Shown here: piece by piece, positions 48,539 to 57,959 of the stretch
Layout: the number at the start of each line of letters is the position of its first letter
How positions within the stretch are numbered: position 1 is the first letter of the stretch
Source: Candidatus Methylomirabilis sp.
GTDB lineage: Bacteria; Methylomirabilota; Methylomirabilia; Methylomirabilales; Methylomirabilaceae
Assembly (NCBI GenBank): GCA_002634395.1
Contig: NSJM01000002.1
Location: forward strand, 19,294 to 83,293
Direction of reading: 5' to 3'
DNA: 64,000 nucleotides
Made by a program: the position numbers and the translations under genes
Notes under the pieces: model-generated
Databases searched by the model: none
What the model was told of the DNA's origin: nothing
The model's input: only the letters and a program-made list of their open reading frames with translations

Positions 48539-51022
48539 CTAGATCAATGCGGATTCCAGGACGATGCCTCGATCCAACATCGCGGTTGCCCGCGAGAGCG
48601 TTCGCGTCAGTTCTACCGGCAGTTCCGGGCTCTCTTCGAGCTGCCGGCACAGGTCGATGAGGCGACGGAATGCCCGGATGAGGTCACCCTCGTGCCCCCC
48701 GAAACTCTGCTCGACCAGTGCCAGCCAGTCATCCTCGCCAGAGGCCCACCGATGGGCGGCCGCCAGATAGGTCGTGTGCATCGAGACCGGAAGACCGACA
48801 TGGTAAGACCGCTGAACTCTGTCGACTTCCTGGCTCAGCTCGTCCAACGTCTTCACGCGCCGGCGAAGGTGCGCCTGATCGCGGAGGAACAGCTTAGCTG
48901 CTGCCTGCTCGGTGCCTCGCGGTTCCTCCACCAGACATGAGAGCAGCGCTGCGAGTTCCTCCGGTAAAAGCCCATCCATGAGGCCGGAGAAGGCGACCCG
49001 AGCTACCAACAGTTCATTATCGTGGCGCAGTGATGCGATGAGACGACCTTCCGCGCCCAGCCGCCCATCTTCGAGGTAGCCGAAGTGCTGGAGGATCGTC
49101 ACAACCCGCAGGAACTGTTCCCAGTAGGAATCCTGCAGTTGTTGCTGCATCTGGTGGTGGCGCTCCAGCACCTGCCCCAGTCGTCGCGACTGCTTAATCT
49201 GTCGTTCCCTGAACCCCCGTTCCGGGCAGCGGTGACAGGGCATCTGGGATAGGGCAAGGGCCATCGCGTCGAGTTTTGCCCTGCCTTCCTCAGCCGATTC
49301 TCCGACGAAGAAACTGAGCGATGAAGGGACAGGTCGACCACGACCACGACCACCTGTACGGCCGGCGCGCGCGGTCGCTATCCGCAGATTCCTGAGCCGT
49401 TCCCGCTCTTGCTCGATCGCGGCGCGCCGCTCACGATACTCGATCAGCGTACTGACCGGGCAACAGGGCGATGCTATGCCTTCGGCGTCGGCCAGCCTGC
49501 GGATCAACTCCGTCTGTTCCACCCGGATGGTCTCGATCTTCCGCCGATTCTGAAACTGGCCGAAACTTTTCTCAATGGTCTTGCGGATCGCCTCCGGTTC
49601 TCGGTACAGTGCGATCAGCAAGGCAGCGCTGCCGTAGCCGATCCGGAATCGGCTCTCGATCGGCTCCGGCTCGCCTTGCACCAGACGAACGGCGTCCTCG
49701 GCCGCCTCAGCAGAATCGAGCGCCAGGAGGCAAGTCCCTTCAGGATCGATTCCCCGTCGCCCGGCCCGCCCGGCCATCTGAGTCAGCTCCCCAACGGTGA
49801 GTCCCCGGAACCCGAGATCGCTCCGCTTACGAAGTCCTCCGATCACCACGCTTTTGGCCGGCATGTGTATCCCCAGGCTCATGGTTTCGGTCGCGAAGAC
49901 GATCCTCACCAATCCTCGCTCAAACAGGACCTCCGTAAGCCGCTTAAGCGCCGGCAGGACGCCGGCGTGGTGCAGCCCCGCACCGCGACGGAGCCCACGC
50001 AGGATCAGTTGATTCAGATCGCTCTCAGGGCTGATGCTCGGATAATCGAGGAGCGTCCGTTGGATCGCCTCCTCGACCTCCTCACCTCTGGCGGGATCCA
50101 GGAGCGGCTCGCTTCGATCCAGAAGTCGAGCGAGAGCCCGTTCGCATCCGGATCGACTGAAGATAAAGTAGATGACCGGCAGCCAGTGGTGCGCCCGCAA
50201 TACGGAAATCGCGATGCTCTCGTCGAGCCCGCGACGGCGGACGATATGGTGCCGCCGTTCTCCACGCCGCCCCCATCGGCCGATATCCCGACCCTCCGAC
50301 ATGCTTCGGCCTGAGAAGGAGGCTTGTAGAATCCGACGGGCCGAAGCCGGCTCTGGTGGCCAGAGCTGCCCCTCCTTATCGCAGAGCAGGTACTGTAGCG
50401 GCACTGGTCTGACCGGATGATGGATGGGCCGGATCGGTCGGTGCGTCTGGCCGATCCACTCAGCAATCTCGCCAATATTGCTGACGGTGGCCGAGAGAGC
50501 GACAAGCTGGACTTCAGGAGGGCAGTTGATGATGATCTCTTCCCAGACCGTTCCCCGCCCTACATTCCCCATATAGTGACATTCGTCCAGCACTACATAG
50601 TAAAGCCCCTCGAACTCGCCCCCATAGAACTTGTTTCGGAGGATCTCGGTGGTCATGATCACGAGTGGTGCGCGAGGATTCACCTTCACGTCGCCGGTGA
50701 GAATGCCTACCGTCTCTTCACCCCACTGACGGGTAAAATCGGCATACTTCTGGTTGCTCAGAGCCTTTATGGGGGTCGTGTAGGCGATACGGTGCTGGTG
50801 AGCCAGGGCCCGGTAGATCGCGAATTCAGCGATGAGGGTTTTGCCCGCGCCGGTTGGCGCGGAGACGATCACGGAGGTGCCCCCCGCGATCAGGCCGATG
50901 GCCTCTTCCTGGAACGGGTCAAGGGGGAACGGGTACCGGTCGCGGAACGAATCGATGAGAACCCGCGCGTCTTGCGACAGGGACGATGAACCGATCTCGA
51001 TGGGGCTGTGTCCTTTTGCCAT
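48539..51022 (-). CDS. Ski2/Mtr4-like DExH-box helicase
   Basis: This 827-residue superfamily 2 helicase carries motif I APTGAGKTLIAEFA (55-62 region), motif Ia AYTTPIKALSNQKY, DECH motif VVLDECHYMGN and motif VI TQMAGRAGRRGIDPEGTCLL, with a C-terminal DSHCT-like helical domain (LLSCLVEEPRG). Eukaryotic relatives unwind RNA for the exosome; bacterial ones are usually grouped as Ski2-like helicases of uncertain role. The HD-domain gene follows closely. Confidence 0.9.
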   Translation of the reverse strand: MAKGHSPIEIGSSSLSQDARVLIDSFRDRYPFPLDPFQEEAIGLIAGGTSVIVSAPTGAGKTLIAEFAIYRALAHQHRIAYTTPIKALSNQKYADFTRQWGEETVGILTGDVKVNPRAPLVIMTTEILRNKFYGGEFEGLYYVVLDECHYMGNVGRGTVWEEIIINCPPEVQLVALSATVSNIGEIAEWIGQTHRPIRPIHHPVRPVPLQYLLCDKEGQLWPPEPASARRILQASFSGRSMSEGRDIGRWGRRGERRHHIVRRRGLDESIAISVLRAHHWLPVIYFIFSRSGCERALARLLDRSEPLLDPARGEEVEEAIQRTLLDYPSISPESDLNQLILRGLRRGAGLHHAGVLPALKRLTEVLFERGLVRIVFATETMSLGIHMPAKSVVIGGLRKRSDLGFRGLTVGELTQMAGRAGRRGIDPEGTCLLALDSAEAAEDAVRLVQGEPEPIESRFRIGYGSAALLIALYREPEAIRKTIEKSFGQFQNRRKIETIRVEQTELIRRLADAEGIASPCCPVSTLIEYRERRAAIEQERERLRNLRIATARAGRTGGRGRGRPVPSSLSFFVGESAEEGRAKLDAMALALSQMPCHRCPERGFRERQIKQSRRLGQVLERHHQMQQQLQDSYWEQFLRVVTILQHFGYLEDGRLGAEGRLIASLRHDNELLVARVAFSGLMDGLLPEELAALLSCLVEEPRGTEQAAAKLFLRDQAHLRRRVKTLDELSQEVDRVQRSYHVGLPVSMHTTYLAAAHRWASGEDDWLALVEQSFGGHEGDLIRAFRRLIDLCRQLEESPELPVELTRTLSRATAMLDRGIVLESALI

Positions 51023-51169
51023 CTTTAGTTATTAAGAATACCAGATTACCCCCATCGCTTCAACCGGTTCGGCTCATCTTGCGTCATCCTCTTGCTTCGG
51101 GAGGATACGTCGTGTAAGCTCATAGACATAGGCGCTGAATAGGCTGAAGAAATAGAAAGGGAGTTCAAC

Positions 51170-51400
51170 GTGACAGAGGAACAATCACACGCAGAAGAGG
51201 CGATTCGGGAACAAATACGGGCCGCGGTGGAGGCGATCGACGGGGCGCTGCAAGGGATCGTACGTTTCCTGACGCCGCTGAGACCAACCATGCGGAATGA
51301 ACTGATCCAGTTCCTGGGCCCTCACGTAGAACAGGCCCGGCACGCCAAGGAGTCTCTCGAAAAGATCCTCCTGGACTTGCAGCAGCAAGGAAAGCGATAA
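51170..51400 (+). CDS. Small helical hypothetical protein
   Basis: A 76-residue acidic, fully helical protein (MTEEQSHAEEAIREQIRAAV). No family recognised. It is divergent from the helicase and ends convergent to 51406-51615. The strong GAAAGGGAG upstream supports expression. Confidence 0.5.
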   Translation: MTEEQSHAEEAIREQIRAAVEAIDGALQGIVRFLTPLRPTMRNELIQFLGPHVEQARHAKESLEKILLDLQQQGKR

Positions 51401-51405
51401 GCCGG

Positions 51406-51615
51406 TTAGGCCTCTCCGCTCTTCTTGTCCCCGGCAGATTCGACTAACCGGACATAGCCCAGGGTCCGCAGGAATCTTTCTCCCTCAGCCGATTTGAGAA
51501 AATTCAGCAGATAATCGCTGAAGCCCCTCGCCATATCCGAAGAGAGGTACGCTGGATGACCGGTGGCGCACCAGATCGTAATCTTATGATAAAGGTTTTG
51601 AACTTCACCTGTCAT
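51406..51615 (-). CDS. Small hypothetical protein downstream of mlaC
   Basis: From ATG 51615, 69 residues: NLYHKITIWCATGHPAYLSS, then GFSDYLLNFLKSAEGERFLR and TLGY. The second half resembles the last helices of some periplasmic binding proteins but there is no signal peptide. It begins 13 nt after mlaC, so it is probably part of that operon. Confidence 0.5.
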   Translation of the reverse strand: MTGEVQNLYHKITIWCATGHPAYLSSDMARGFSDYLLNFLKSAEGERFLRTLGYVRLVESAGDKKSGEA

Positions 51616-51628
51616 AGCGACTCCTTCT

Positions 51629-52294
51629 TCACCGGACCTTCGACTTAGGAGTACCAAGCTCTGCCGTCTCCTCACCCTCGACCTTCGCCTGCATCTTCTT
51701 GACCAATTCCTGGTAGGAGGAGGTACGGATGATCTTGCTGAACTGAGTGCGATAGTTATTCACCAAGCTTACGCCCTCGATAACAATGTCGTAGACCTCC
51801 CAACTGGAGTCGGCCTTCTGCAGACGGTACTGGATTGGAATTTCCTGGTTCCGCTTGGTCACGATCTTCGTCCGTACCTCGGAATAGTTTCCGTCCGCCG
51901 TCTCCTCCAGGTACAGGATCTGCTCGCCCGTGTACCCCTCGACTCGGTCGATATACGCCCGCTCCAATAAGTCGGTGAAGAGGCCAACGAAATTCTCACG
52001 CTCCTCGGGAGTACGCTCGCTCCAGTACCGGCCCATGGAGCGCTTTGACATCTCGGAGAAATCAAATCGTTCCAATACGGTCTTCCGGAGCTTCGCCCGA
52101 CGCTCCTTGGTTTTCTGCCCACTCTTGAGCGTCGGATCGGCCAAGATCTTTAGCACCTGGTCAACGGTCTCCTTGACCTGATCCGTTGCCGGACCGGCAA
52201 AGCCCTGTCCAGGCGTCCACAAGATCGCTGCGGTCACTCCAGCAATCACCAGCATTTTCCATCTGAATCCGGTATCGGAATTCTTCGCGGTCAC
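51629..52294 (-). CDS. mlaC: Phospholipid-binding protein MlaC/Ttg2D
   Basis: This 221-residue periplasmic protein has a signal peptide (KMLVIAGVTAAILWTPGQGFA) and the MlaC fold landmarks VLERFDFSEMSKRSMGRYW, NFVGLFTDLLERAYIDRVEGY and YDIVIEGVSLVNNYRTQF. It shuttles phospholipids between the outer and inner membranes. It starts with GTG, overlapping the stop of the TolC-family gene. Confidence 0.9.
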   Translation of the reverse strand: MTAKNSDTGFRWKMLVIAGVTAAILWTPGQGFAGPATDQVKETVDQVLKILADPTLKSGQKTKERRAKLRKTVLERFDFSEMSKRSMGRYWSERTPEERENFVGLFTDLLERAYIDRVEGYTGEQILYLEETADGNYSEVRTKIVTKRNQEIPIQYRLQKADSSWEVYDIVIEGVSLVNNYRTQFSKIIRTSSYQELVKKMQAKVEGEETAELGTPKSKVR

Positions 52295-53685
52295 TTCGCC
52301 TCCTCCTTTACGGCTTGACCTGTGGCATATTCGATATTCGCAAGTGAAAGGTTGTAATTGTACATGGCTTTATAGTGATCTGCCCGAAGTCTGGCGTATG
52401 CCTCTGCGGCTTGACCAAGGTCTCTGGACTCCCCGATCCCGAGGTCGTAGTTCGCTTTGGCTGCCACCAGCCATTTTTTTGCATTCCGCCAGCCATCCTC
52501 CGTCGCCCTGAGCGTCTCCTGCGCCTCAGTCAGCTCTCGATGGGCTTTACGCACCTGCAACGGGATCCCCTGCTCTGCAAAATCCTTCGTCTCTCGAATC
52601 TTCAGATGCTCCGCCTGAGCCGCCCGAATCTTTCCTCTGGTGATCCCGAAGTCAAGGTCATACTTGAAGCCCAAGACAATCGCAGCGTATCGATCATTCA
52701 GTGGGTCATAGGCCCAGGGATTCTGCTGGCGAGTACGGTTGCCGGCCTGCGCGTACACGCCGTTCAGAGCGGCGAAGAAATGGGGATACAGGTTGCTCTC
52801 CTCCACCCTGACCAGCGCCTCCGTAGCCTTGAGCCCTGCCCGTACCTGGCTCATCTCCGGTCGCAGTTCCAGCGCCAAGCCCATCCCTCGATCTACAGGT
52901 TCTACTGCCTTGGGGACGGCCTCCAGTCCTATCGCATCCAGCTCAAACTGTTGTGTGCGATCAAGACCTGCGTAGAACATCAGGGCGCCCGTGGCCAGAT
53001 CGAACCCCTTTTGCGCCTCTTCCCGGTTCTTCAATACCTCGCCTCGGAACGCCTTTAACTTGTACAGGTCCACCTCATCGGCGCCCGGCGCTTCAGCCTT
53101 GAGCTGTCGCTCCGTCTTCTCGATCGCCTTGTCGAGATCCGTGGTGATCTCATCAATCAGCCCAAGCATGTCGCTCGCCAGCAGTCGGCTGTAGTAGAGA
53201 TCCTTGACTCGCAAGATCAGATCGGCAGCCTTCTCCTCTACCTTTGCATTCTCGACCTTCACCCCCTCTTCTGCAGCCGTACGGAAGCCCGTCAGCTTAC
53301 CGAACGTATAGAGCGGTTGAACCAGCGTCATCTCAACCCGCTCGAATACGTTGTTTACGTGCGGATCATCCTTTCGATCGGGAGACCCCCCCTCAACGGT
53401 GCCGCGGGCACGAGGCGACGGTCCCACTATTCCAGTCACCTCGACCTGCGGAAACCGGCCGGCATCGGCTTGGTCCTTCTTCGCCATCGCCACCTCGGCG
53501 CCTCTCTGCATCTGACGAATCTCGGGACTCGTGGCCAGGGTCCGCCCGATCAGATCTTTCAGAGTGTAGGCGGCTTTCGGTGCCGGCGATTGCGCGGATG
53601 TCGGCCGTACGACAGCCACGGTTGTCATGAGCGCCAAGGGCAACACGATCCAGCGTGCTTGTCTCGCTCGGCCTGCATTCATCAT
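52291..53685 (-). CDS. TolC-family outer-membrane channel
   Basis: The 464-residue protein has a signal peptide (RQARWIVLPLALMTTVAVVR) and two repeated long-helix pairs typical of outer-membrane efflux factors (e.g. AEGVKVENAKVEEKAADLILRV and the C-terminal AEAYARLRADHYKAMYNYNLS). It sits between mlaD and mlaC on the same strand, an unusual place, and overlaps mlaC by 4 nt. It may provide the outer-membrane exit for the lipid transporter or serve an unrelated exporter. Confidence 0.85.
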   Translation of the reverse strand: MMNAGRARQARWIVLPLALMTTVAVVRPTSAQSPAPKAAYTLKDLIGRTLATSPEIRQMQRGAEVAMAKKDQADAGRFPQVEVTGIVGPSPRARGTVEGGSPDRKDDPHVNNVFERVEMTLVQPLYTFGKLTGFRTAAEEGVKVENAKVEEKAADLILRVKDLYYSRLLASDMLGLIDEITTDLDKAIEKTERQLKAEAPGADEVDLYKLKAFRGEVLKNREEAQKGFDLATGALMFYAGLDRTQQFELDAIGLEAVPKAVEPVDRGMGLALELRPEMSQVRAGLKATEALVRVEESNLYPHFFAALNGVYAQAGNRTRQQNPWAYDPLNDRYAAIVLGFKYDLDFGITRGKIRAAQAEHLKIRETKDFAEQGIPLQVRKAHRELTEAQETLRATEDGWRNAKKWLVAAKANYDLGIGESRDLGQAAEAYARLRADHYKAMYNYNLSLANIEYATGQAVKEEAK

Positions 53686-53741
53686 GGGCGACTCCTTCGA
53701 GAGCGACAGTTCAACATACGCCTGCGGGTTGTCTCTTCCGC

Positions 53742-54182
53742 CTAAAGCTTACCAAAGATATAATTCGAAATAAGGTGTTCTATGTCTATAGGGTCTTCGG
53801 TGTCCCGGAGTTTACCGCCCGGCTGGACCAGTTTCTCAGAACCACCGGGCGTAATCTTCACATACTTCTCGCCGATCAACCCCTTTGTCCGGATCGAGAC
53901 GATGGCGTCATCCTGAAGCGCGACGCCGTCGTCAATGCGCATAGCGACGACGGCCCGATAATCCTCCAACCCGATTGTCTTCACCCGACCCACCTCGACC
54001 CCGGCGATCTCAACCACCGCCCCATCCTTCAGGCCTGCGACCGAGTCGAACGCGGCCAGGACAGTATATCCTCGCTCGCTGACTACCTCAAATCTGCCGA
54101 GCTTGATCGAGAGGTAGCCCAGGCTTACGATTCCTGCCACCACGAATAACCCTACCAGTGTTTCCATGGTCAGTCGCTTCAT
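53742..54182 (-). CDS. mlaD: MCE-domain lipid transporter MlaD
   Basis: This 146-residue protein has one N-terminal transmembrane helix (ETLVGLFVVAGIVSLGYLSI) and a single MCE domain: YTVLAAFDSVAGLKDGAVVE and IAGVEVGRVKTIGLEDY, with the pore-loop GLIGEKYVKITPGG. It forms the hexameric ring on the MlaFE complex. It follows mlaF by 53 nt. Confidence 0.92.
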   Translation of the reverse strand: MKRLTMETLVGLFVVAGIVSLGYLSIKLGRFEVVSERGYTVLAAFDSVAGLKDGAVVEIAGVEVGRVKTIGLEDYRAVVAMRIDDGVALQDDAIVSIRTKGLIGEKYVKITPGGSEKLVQPGGKLRDTEDPIDIEHLISNYIFGKL

Positions 54183-54235
54183 TGATCTCGCTCTCCGTCT
54201 TGATCTCCTACGTATTCTGTCGGCATCGTCAGAAC

Positions 54236-55003
54236 CTACACGACAGATCGGTTTGCCTGCTCCGGACCAGTCTGACCATTGCTCGCCCCGGTGACGAACT
54301 GCCGGATAATAGGATTGGCGGAGGCCATGATAGCCCCAGGACTGCTGTGCTCTACGATGATCCCATTGTCGAGCATCGCCACCGTCTGGGCGATGTCGAA
54401 AATCTCCGGGATCTCGTGGCTGACCACGACCGCGGTGAATCCGAAGCGCTTGTGGGCGTCCAGAATCAGACGGTGGATGGAGTTCAGCAGGATCGGATCG
54501 AGGCCCGTCGTCGGTTCGTCAAAAAGGATGATCTCCGGATCATGGACCAAGGCTCTGGCCAGAGCTGCCCGCTTCCTCATCCCCCCGCTGAGTTCTGCGG
54601 GATATTTATGCGCCATATCCGCAAGCCCCACGGCCTCCAGCCGCTGCATCGAGCGCTGAGCAATCTCGCTTTCCGGCAGCCGGGTCTTTTCTCGGAGCGG
54701 GAAGGCCACATTGTCGAATACCGTCAGCGAGTCAAACAATGCGCCCCCCTGAAACAGGACGCCGAACTTTTCGCGCACCCGATCCAAGGCTTTACCGCGA
54801 AGCCGGCTGAGATCGATCCCATCGACCAGCACCTGACCGCTGTCCGGTCGCATAAGGCCGATAAGGTGCTTAAGCAGCACGCTCTTACCGCCTCCGCTCC
54901 GTCCAATAATAGCCGTCACCTGCCCATTGGGAATGGTCAGGTTGACTCCCCTGAGTACCTGCTGCCGCCCAAAACTCTTATAAAGGTCAATAATCTGGAT
55001 CAT
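54236..55003 (-). CDS. mlaF: Lipid-transport ABC ATPase MlaF
   Basis: The 255-residue ATPase has Walker A GRSGGGKS (34-41), the Q-loop, signature LSGGMRKRAALARAL, Walker B IILFDEPTTGLDPI and the switch histidine in VVSHEIPEI. It powers MlaE. It is encoded 4 nt after mlaE. Confidence 0.94.
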   Translation of the reverse strand: MIQIIDLYKSFGRQQVLRGVNLTIPNGQVTAIIGRSGGGKSVLLKHLIGLMRPDSGQVLVDGIDLSRLRGKALDRVREKFGVLFQGGALFDSLTVFDNVAFPLREKTRLPESEIAQRSMQRLEAVGLADMAHKYPAELSGGMRKRAALARALVHDPEIILFDEPTTGLDPILLNSIHRLILDAHKRFGFTAVVVSHEIPEIFDIAQTVAMLDNGIIVEHSSPGAIMASANPIIRQFVTGASNGQTGPEQANRSVV

Positions 55004-55007
55004 CCAA

Positions 55008-55778
55008 CTAAAACAGGACGGCGGTCATGAAGTAGTTCCAGACCAGCACCAGGACCGATGAGAGGACTACGGCCTCTGTTGTTGCCTTTCCCACGCCCTC
55101 GGCCCCATGCTCGGCATAAAACCCTTTGTACGTGCATACCCAGGTAACAATGAGCCCGAAGCTCAGCGACTTCAGGAAGCCGCCCCGTATGTCACTCATC
55201 TCTACCATGTTTCGCATCTCGGAAAAATAGGTGCCAGAGCTGACGCCGAGCAGCTCCACCCCAACGAGGTAGCCGCCATAGATTCCAACTACGTCGAAGA
55301 TAGCCGTGAGGAGAGGAATCGCGATCAGCCCCGCGATCACCTTGGGAACTACCAGGTATTTCATGGGATTGACGGCCATCGCCTCCAGCGCATCGATCTG
55401 CTCGGTGATCCGCATGATACCGATCTCCGCGGCAGAAGCCGATCCGGCCCGCGCCGCCACCATCAGGGCTGCCATCACCGGCCCTAGCTCGCGGATCAGG
55501 CTCAGGCCAACAGCCGGACCGAGAAGGGCCTCGGACCCGAACTTCCGAAGCGTGTAGTACCCCTGAAGCCCTAGGACCATCCCGCTGAAGCCCGCGGTGA
55601 GAAGAATAATAGAGCTTGACTTTACCCCGATAAAATGGAGCTGACCGACAATACGCCTGAACTTCAGCGGTGGCAGAACCGCCCAGAGCCCGGTAGAACC
55701 CAGAAAGATAGCCATACGACCCATGGTCTGGACTTGCTTGAGAACCGCCAGTCCGACGGCCTCCAACAGGTTACCCAT
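55008..55778 (-). CDS. mlaE: Lipid-transport permease MlaE
   Basis: The 256-residue inner-membrane protein begins with a helical segment, then IILLTAGFSGMVLGLQGYYT and the MlaE signature LRELGPVMAALMVAARAGSA, ending in five or so transmembrane helices. It is the first gene of mlaE-mlaF-mlaD-tolC-mlaC-orf69. No mlaB STAS gene is seen. Confidence 0.93.
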   Translation of the reverse strand: MGNLLEAVGLAVLKQVQTMGRMAIFLGSTGLWAVLPPLKFRRIVGQLHFIGVKSSSIILLTAGFSGMVLGLQGYYTLRKFGSEALLGPAVGLSLIRELGPVMAALMVAARAGSASAAEIGIMRITEQIDALEAMAVNPMKYLVVPKVIAGLIAIPLLTAIFDVVGIYGGYLVGVELLGVSSGTYFSEMRNMVEMSDIRGGFLKSLSFGLIVTWVCTYKGFYAEHGAEGVGKATTEAVVLSSVLVLVWNYFMTAVLF

Positions 55779-56158
55779 TCTCTACTCCGAGGGAGATTCT
55801 CAGTACGCTGACGACGCAACTGATAGACTGGTAGAATTGCATACGCTCCTAGAGTTGTCAATCGTTTCCTATTGTTTTTGGTCGGGGTCTTGGTCTGTTC
55901 TTGATCCTGATCTTAAGCGCCCCAGGTTCCTATCGCCAACGCCTGGAATCACCAACCATCAAATCGCATATAAAGAAAACCCTTGTACCGGGGGTTATAG
56001 CTAAATTATCATAGTAGGCAGTGCCAGCGAAGATACGTATCAGCCATCGGCGCACAATAGTCAGCCTGCCCGGAATACCTGAGACCGATCGCTGATTCCC
56101 TTTCGTTCTGCTGTAGCGGTACCAGGGTTGGATGTGATGCCCAGGCGAGGAGGCTGAG
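55779..56158. other. Divergent intergenic region upstream of mlaE and the DUF3047 gene
   Basis: 380 nt with lower GC than the surroundings. It must hold promoters for both directions, but I could not pick confident hexamers. No gene or repeat recognised. Confidence 0.4.
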
Positions 56159-56917
56159 TTGAGCACGACAAACATCCCCACGACCTCAACAACGTTCGGC
56201 TGCCCAGCACGTGGGGCGCGTCATCGGATCTTGCCTGCGCTCATCGGTCTTGCAGTGATACTGCTAGGGCTTGTATCGATGACGTTTGCAGCAAAGCACG
56301 CCCCCAATCCGGCGAGTATTCCTCTGCCCATCAGCGGGACGATGGATGAGAAGGGGATCCCGGTAGGCTGGGACCTGGAAACATTTCGGAACCATCATCA
56401 AATCAAGCTCGAGCCTCTGAAGGATGGTCAATTCGGCATCCGCCTCGTGAGCGAAGAGAGCTCTTTTGGGCTGCACAAGTCAGTAGAGGTGGACCTGAAG
56501 GAGTTTCCGGTACTGAGCTGGCGGTGGAAGGTGGATCGCCTTCCTCTGGCAGGTGACGTCCGCGAAAAGGATAAAAACGATCAGGCCGCCCAGATTTACG
56601 TCATCTTCCCGAACTCGCTTATCAGACTGCGAAGCCCCATGCTCGGCTATCTCTGGGACAGTAATGCCCCCACAGGCACTACTGCCGATGGCTATTCCCC
56701 CATCACCCCTATCAAGATCATGGTCCTGCGGAGTGGAAAGCAGCAGTTGGGTAAATGGGTCCAGGAGCGCCGAAATGTCGCCGAGGACTACGTGCGACTT
56801 TTCGGCCAGAACTCACTCCCAAAGGTGGGGCGTGTCGCAATCTGGATCAATTCCCAGCACACGAAGTCAACTGCCCAATCGTCATTCGCCGATCTTCAGT
56901 TCCAACGAGCCAATTAA
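56159..56917 (+). CDS. DUF3047 family exported protein
   Basis: The start is TTG 56159, supported by GAGGAGG upstream. The 252-residue product has a membrane anchor or signal segment at about 25-45 (ILPALIGLAVILLGLVSMTF) and the DUF3047 core: GLHKSVEVDLKEFPVLSWRW, KNDQAAQIYVIFPNS, and LGYLWDSNAPTGT. The domain is predicted periplasmic; its function is unknown. Confidence 0.8.
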   Translation: MSTTNIPTTSTTFGCPARGARHRILPALIGLAVILLGLVSMTFAAKHAPNPASIPLPISGTMDEKGIPVGWDLETFRNHHQIKLEPLKDGQFGIRLVSEESSFGLHKSVEVDLKEFPVLSWRWKVDRLPLAGDVREKDKNDQAAQIYVIFPNSLIRLRSPMLGYLWDSNAPTGTTADGYSPITPIKIMVLRSGKQQLGKWVQERRNVAEDYVRLFGQNSLPKVGRVAIWINSQHTKSTAQSSFADLQFQRAN

Positions 56918-56953
56918 GCCGGAGTGGTGCCTCAGAAGTCTCTTGGCTCCGAT

Positions 56954-57065
56954 TGTCATTCCGGGTTTGACAAGCCTGCCCCGTACTTGATACGGAGGAA
57001 TCCAGTCTTTCTGCGCTGGACTCCCGCTCCCGGCTTAAAACGTGCCGGAACAAGTCCTCACTTTT
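56954..57065. repeat. Possible dispersed repeat
   Basis: Intergenic sequence beginning GTCATTCCGGGTTTGACAAG and containing GGACTCCCGCTCCCGGC resembles the genome-scattered elements of the GTCATTCC...GGAATCCAG type. Only one copy is in the window. Confidence 0.35.
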
Positions 57066-57109
57066 TTCTCGAAGATACTTCATCTGGAAAGCTACTATGG
57101 CCTCCGATA

Positions 57110-57454
57110 TCATCTTTCGCCTGCTCCGCTCCGATAGAGGCGCACATCGACCTTCTCGATGGTCGCCATGCCCTCATGAACGGCCGCGTCGACTACCGGT
57201 AGAAATGCCTCAATCTTCTCGATTGTATCAACGATCTCAATAATAATGGGCAGATCGGATGAGAGGCGCAAGATCTTCGCGGTATGCAATCGACTGTGCG
57301 CCCCAAACCCTTCGAGCCCCCGCAGCACTGTCGCGCCGGCCAAGCCGTGCTCACGCGCCTGGCGAACAATCCACTCGAAGAGGGGTAGGCCTTCGTGCTT
57401 ATCGGATTCACCGATGAAGATTCGGAGCAGGTGACCCTCACGGGGAAGTATCAT
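57110..57454 (-). CDS. DUF190 family protein
   Basis: This 114-residue protein from ATG 57454 (MILPREGHLLRIFIGESDKH) has the DUF190 pattern ATVLRGLEGFGAHSRLHTAKI and DLPIIIEIVDTIEKIEAFLP, a PII-like ferredoxin fold. DUF190 genes often pair with crcB, as here: it starts 5 nt after the crcB stop. It is presumably an accessory to fluoride export. Confidence 0.85.
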   Translation of the reverse strand: MILPREGHLLRIFIGESDKHEGLPLFEWIVRQAREHGLAGATVLRGLEGFGAHSRLHTAKILRLSSDLPIIIEIVDTIEKIEAFLPVVDAAVHEGMATIEKVDVRLYRSGAGER

Positions 57455-57459
57455 CGCAT

Positions 57460-57843
57460 TTATCCTCGAACAAGAGTATAACCCACCCAAGCAGCCACAA
57501 GGCCGCCAATGAGCTGTCCTCCGATATTCACCAACGCACGGGCGAATTCGGCGTCCCTGGCGAGAGCGAGTGTTTCATGAGCAAAACTCGAAAAGGTCGT
57601 AAAACCGCCCAAAATCCCGATAAAGATGAATATGCGAAGCTCCGGACTGAACAACTGGCGGGACTCGCTGAGACCGCCCAACAATCCGATCAAGAAGCAA
57701 CCAGAGAGATTCACACAGAGTGTGCCGAGCGGGAATGTCGCCATTGGAACTAACCGGTGGACCCAGCCACTCAGCAGATACCGCCCGACGGCACCGATGA
57801 AGCCACCGGTCCCTACGAGAAGGACGCTCCCTAACTCGCGCAT
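57460..57843 (-). CDS. crcB: Fluoride ion channel CrcB/Fluc
   Basis: The 127-residue, four-helix membrane protein has GTGGFIGAVGRYLLSGW, the channel signature GGFTTFSSFAHETL, and LCVNLSGCFLIGLLGGL. It functions as a dual-topology dimer. I looked for a fluoride riboswitch in the leader (57844-57960, minus strand) and did not see the conserved core. Confidence 0.93.
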   Translation of the reverse strand: MRELGSVLLVGTGGFIGAVGRYLLSGWVHRLVPMATFPLGTLCVNLSGCFLIGLLGGLSESRQLFSPELRIFIFIGILGGFTTFSSFAHETLALARDAEFARALVNIGGQLIGGLVAAWVGYTLVRG

Positions 57844-57959
57844 CTTACGCTGACCTCAGCGGCATTCATGGTCAATAGTAAAAGGGCTCAGGGGTCCAGC
57901 CTGCTCCTGCAAGGCGCCTGAGCGTAAGGTAATCCGGCTAGGGGTGTTCCCTCTCCGGC

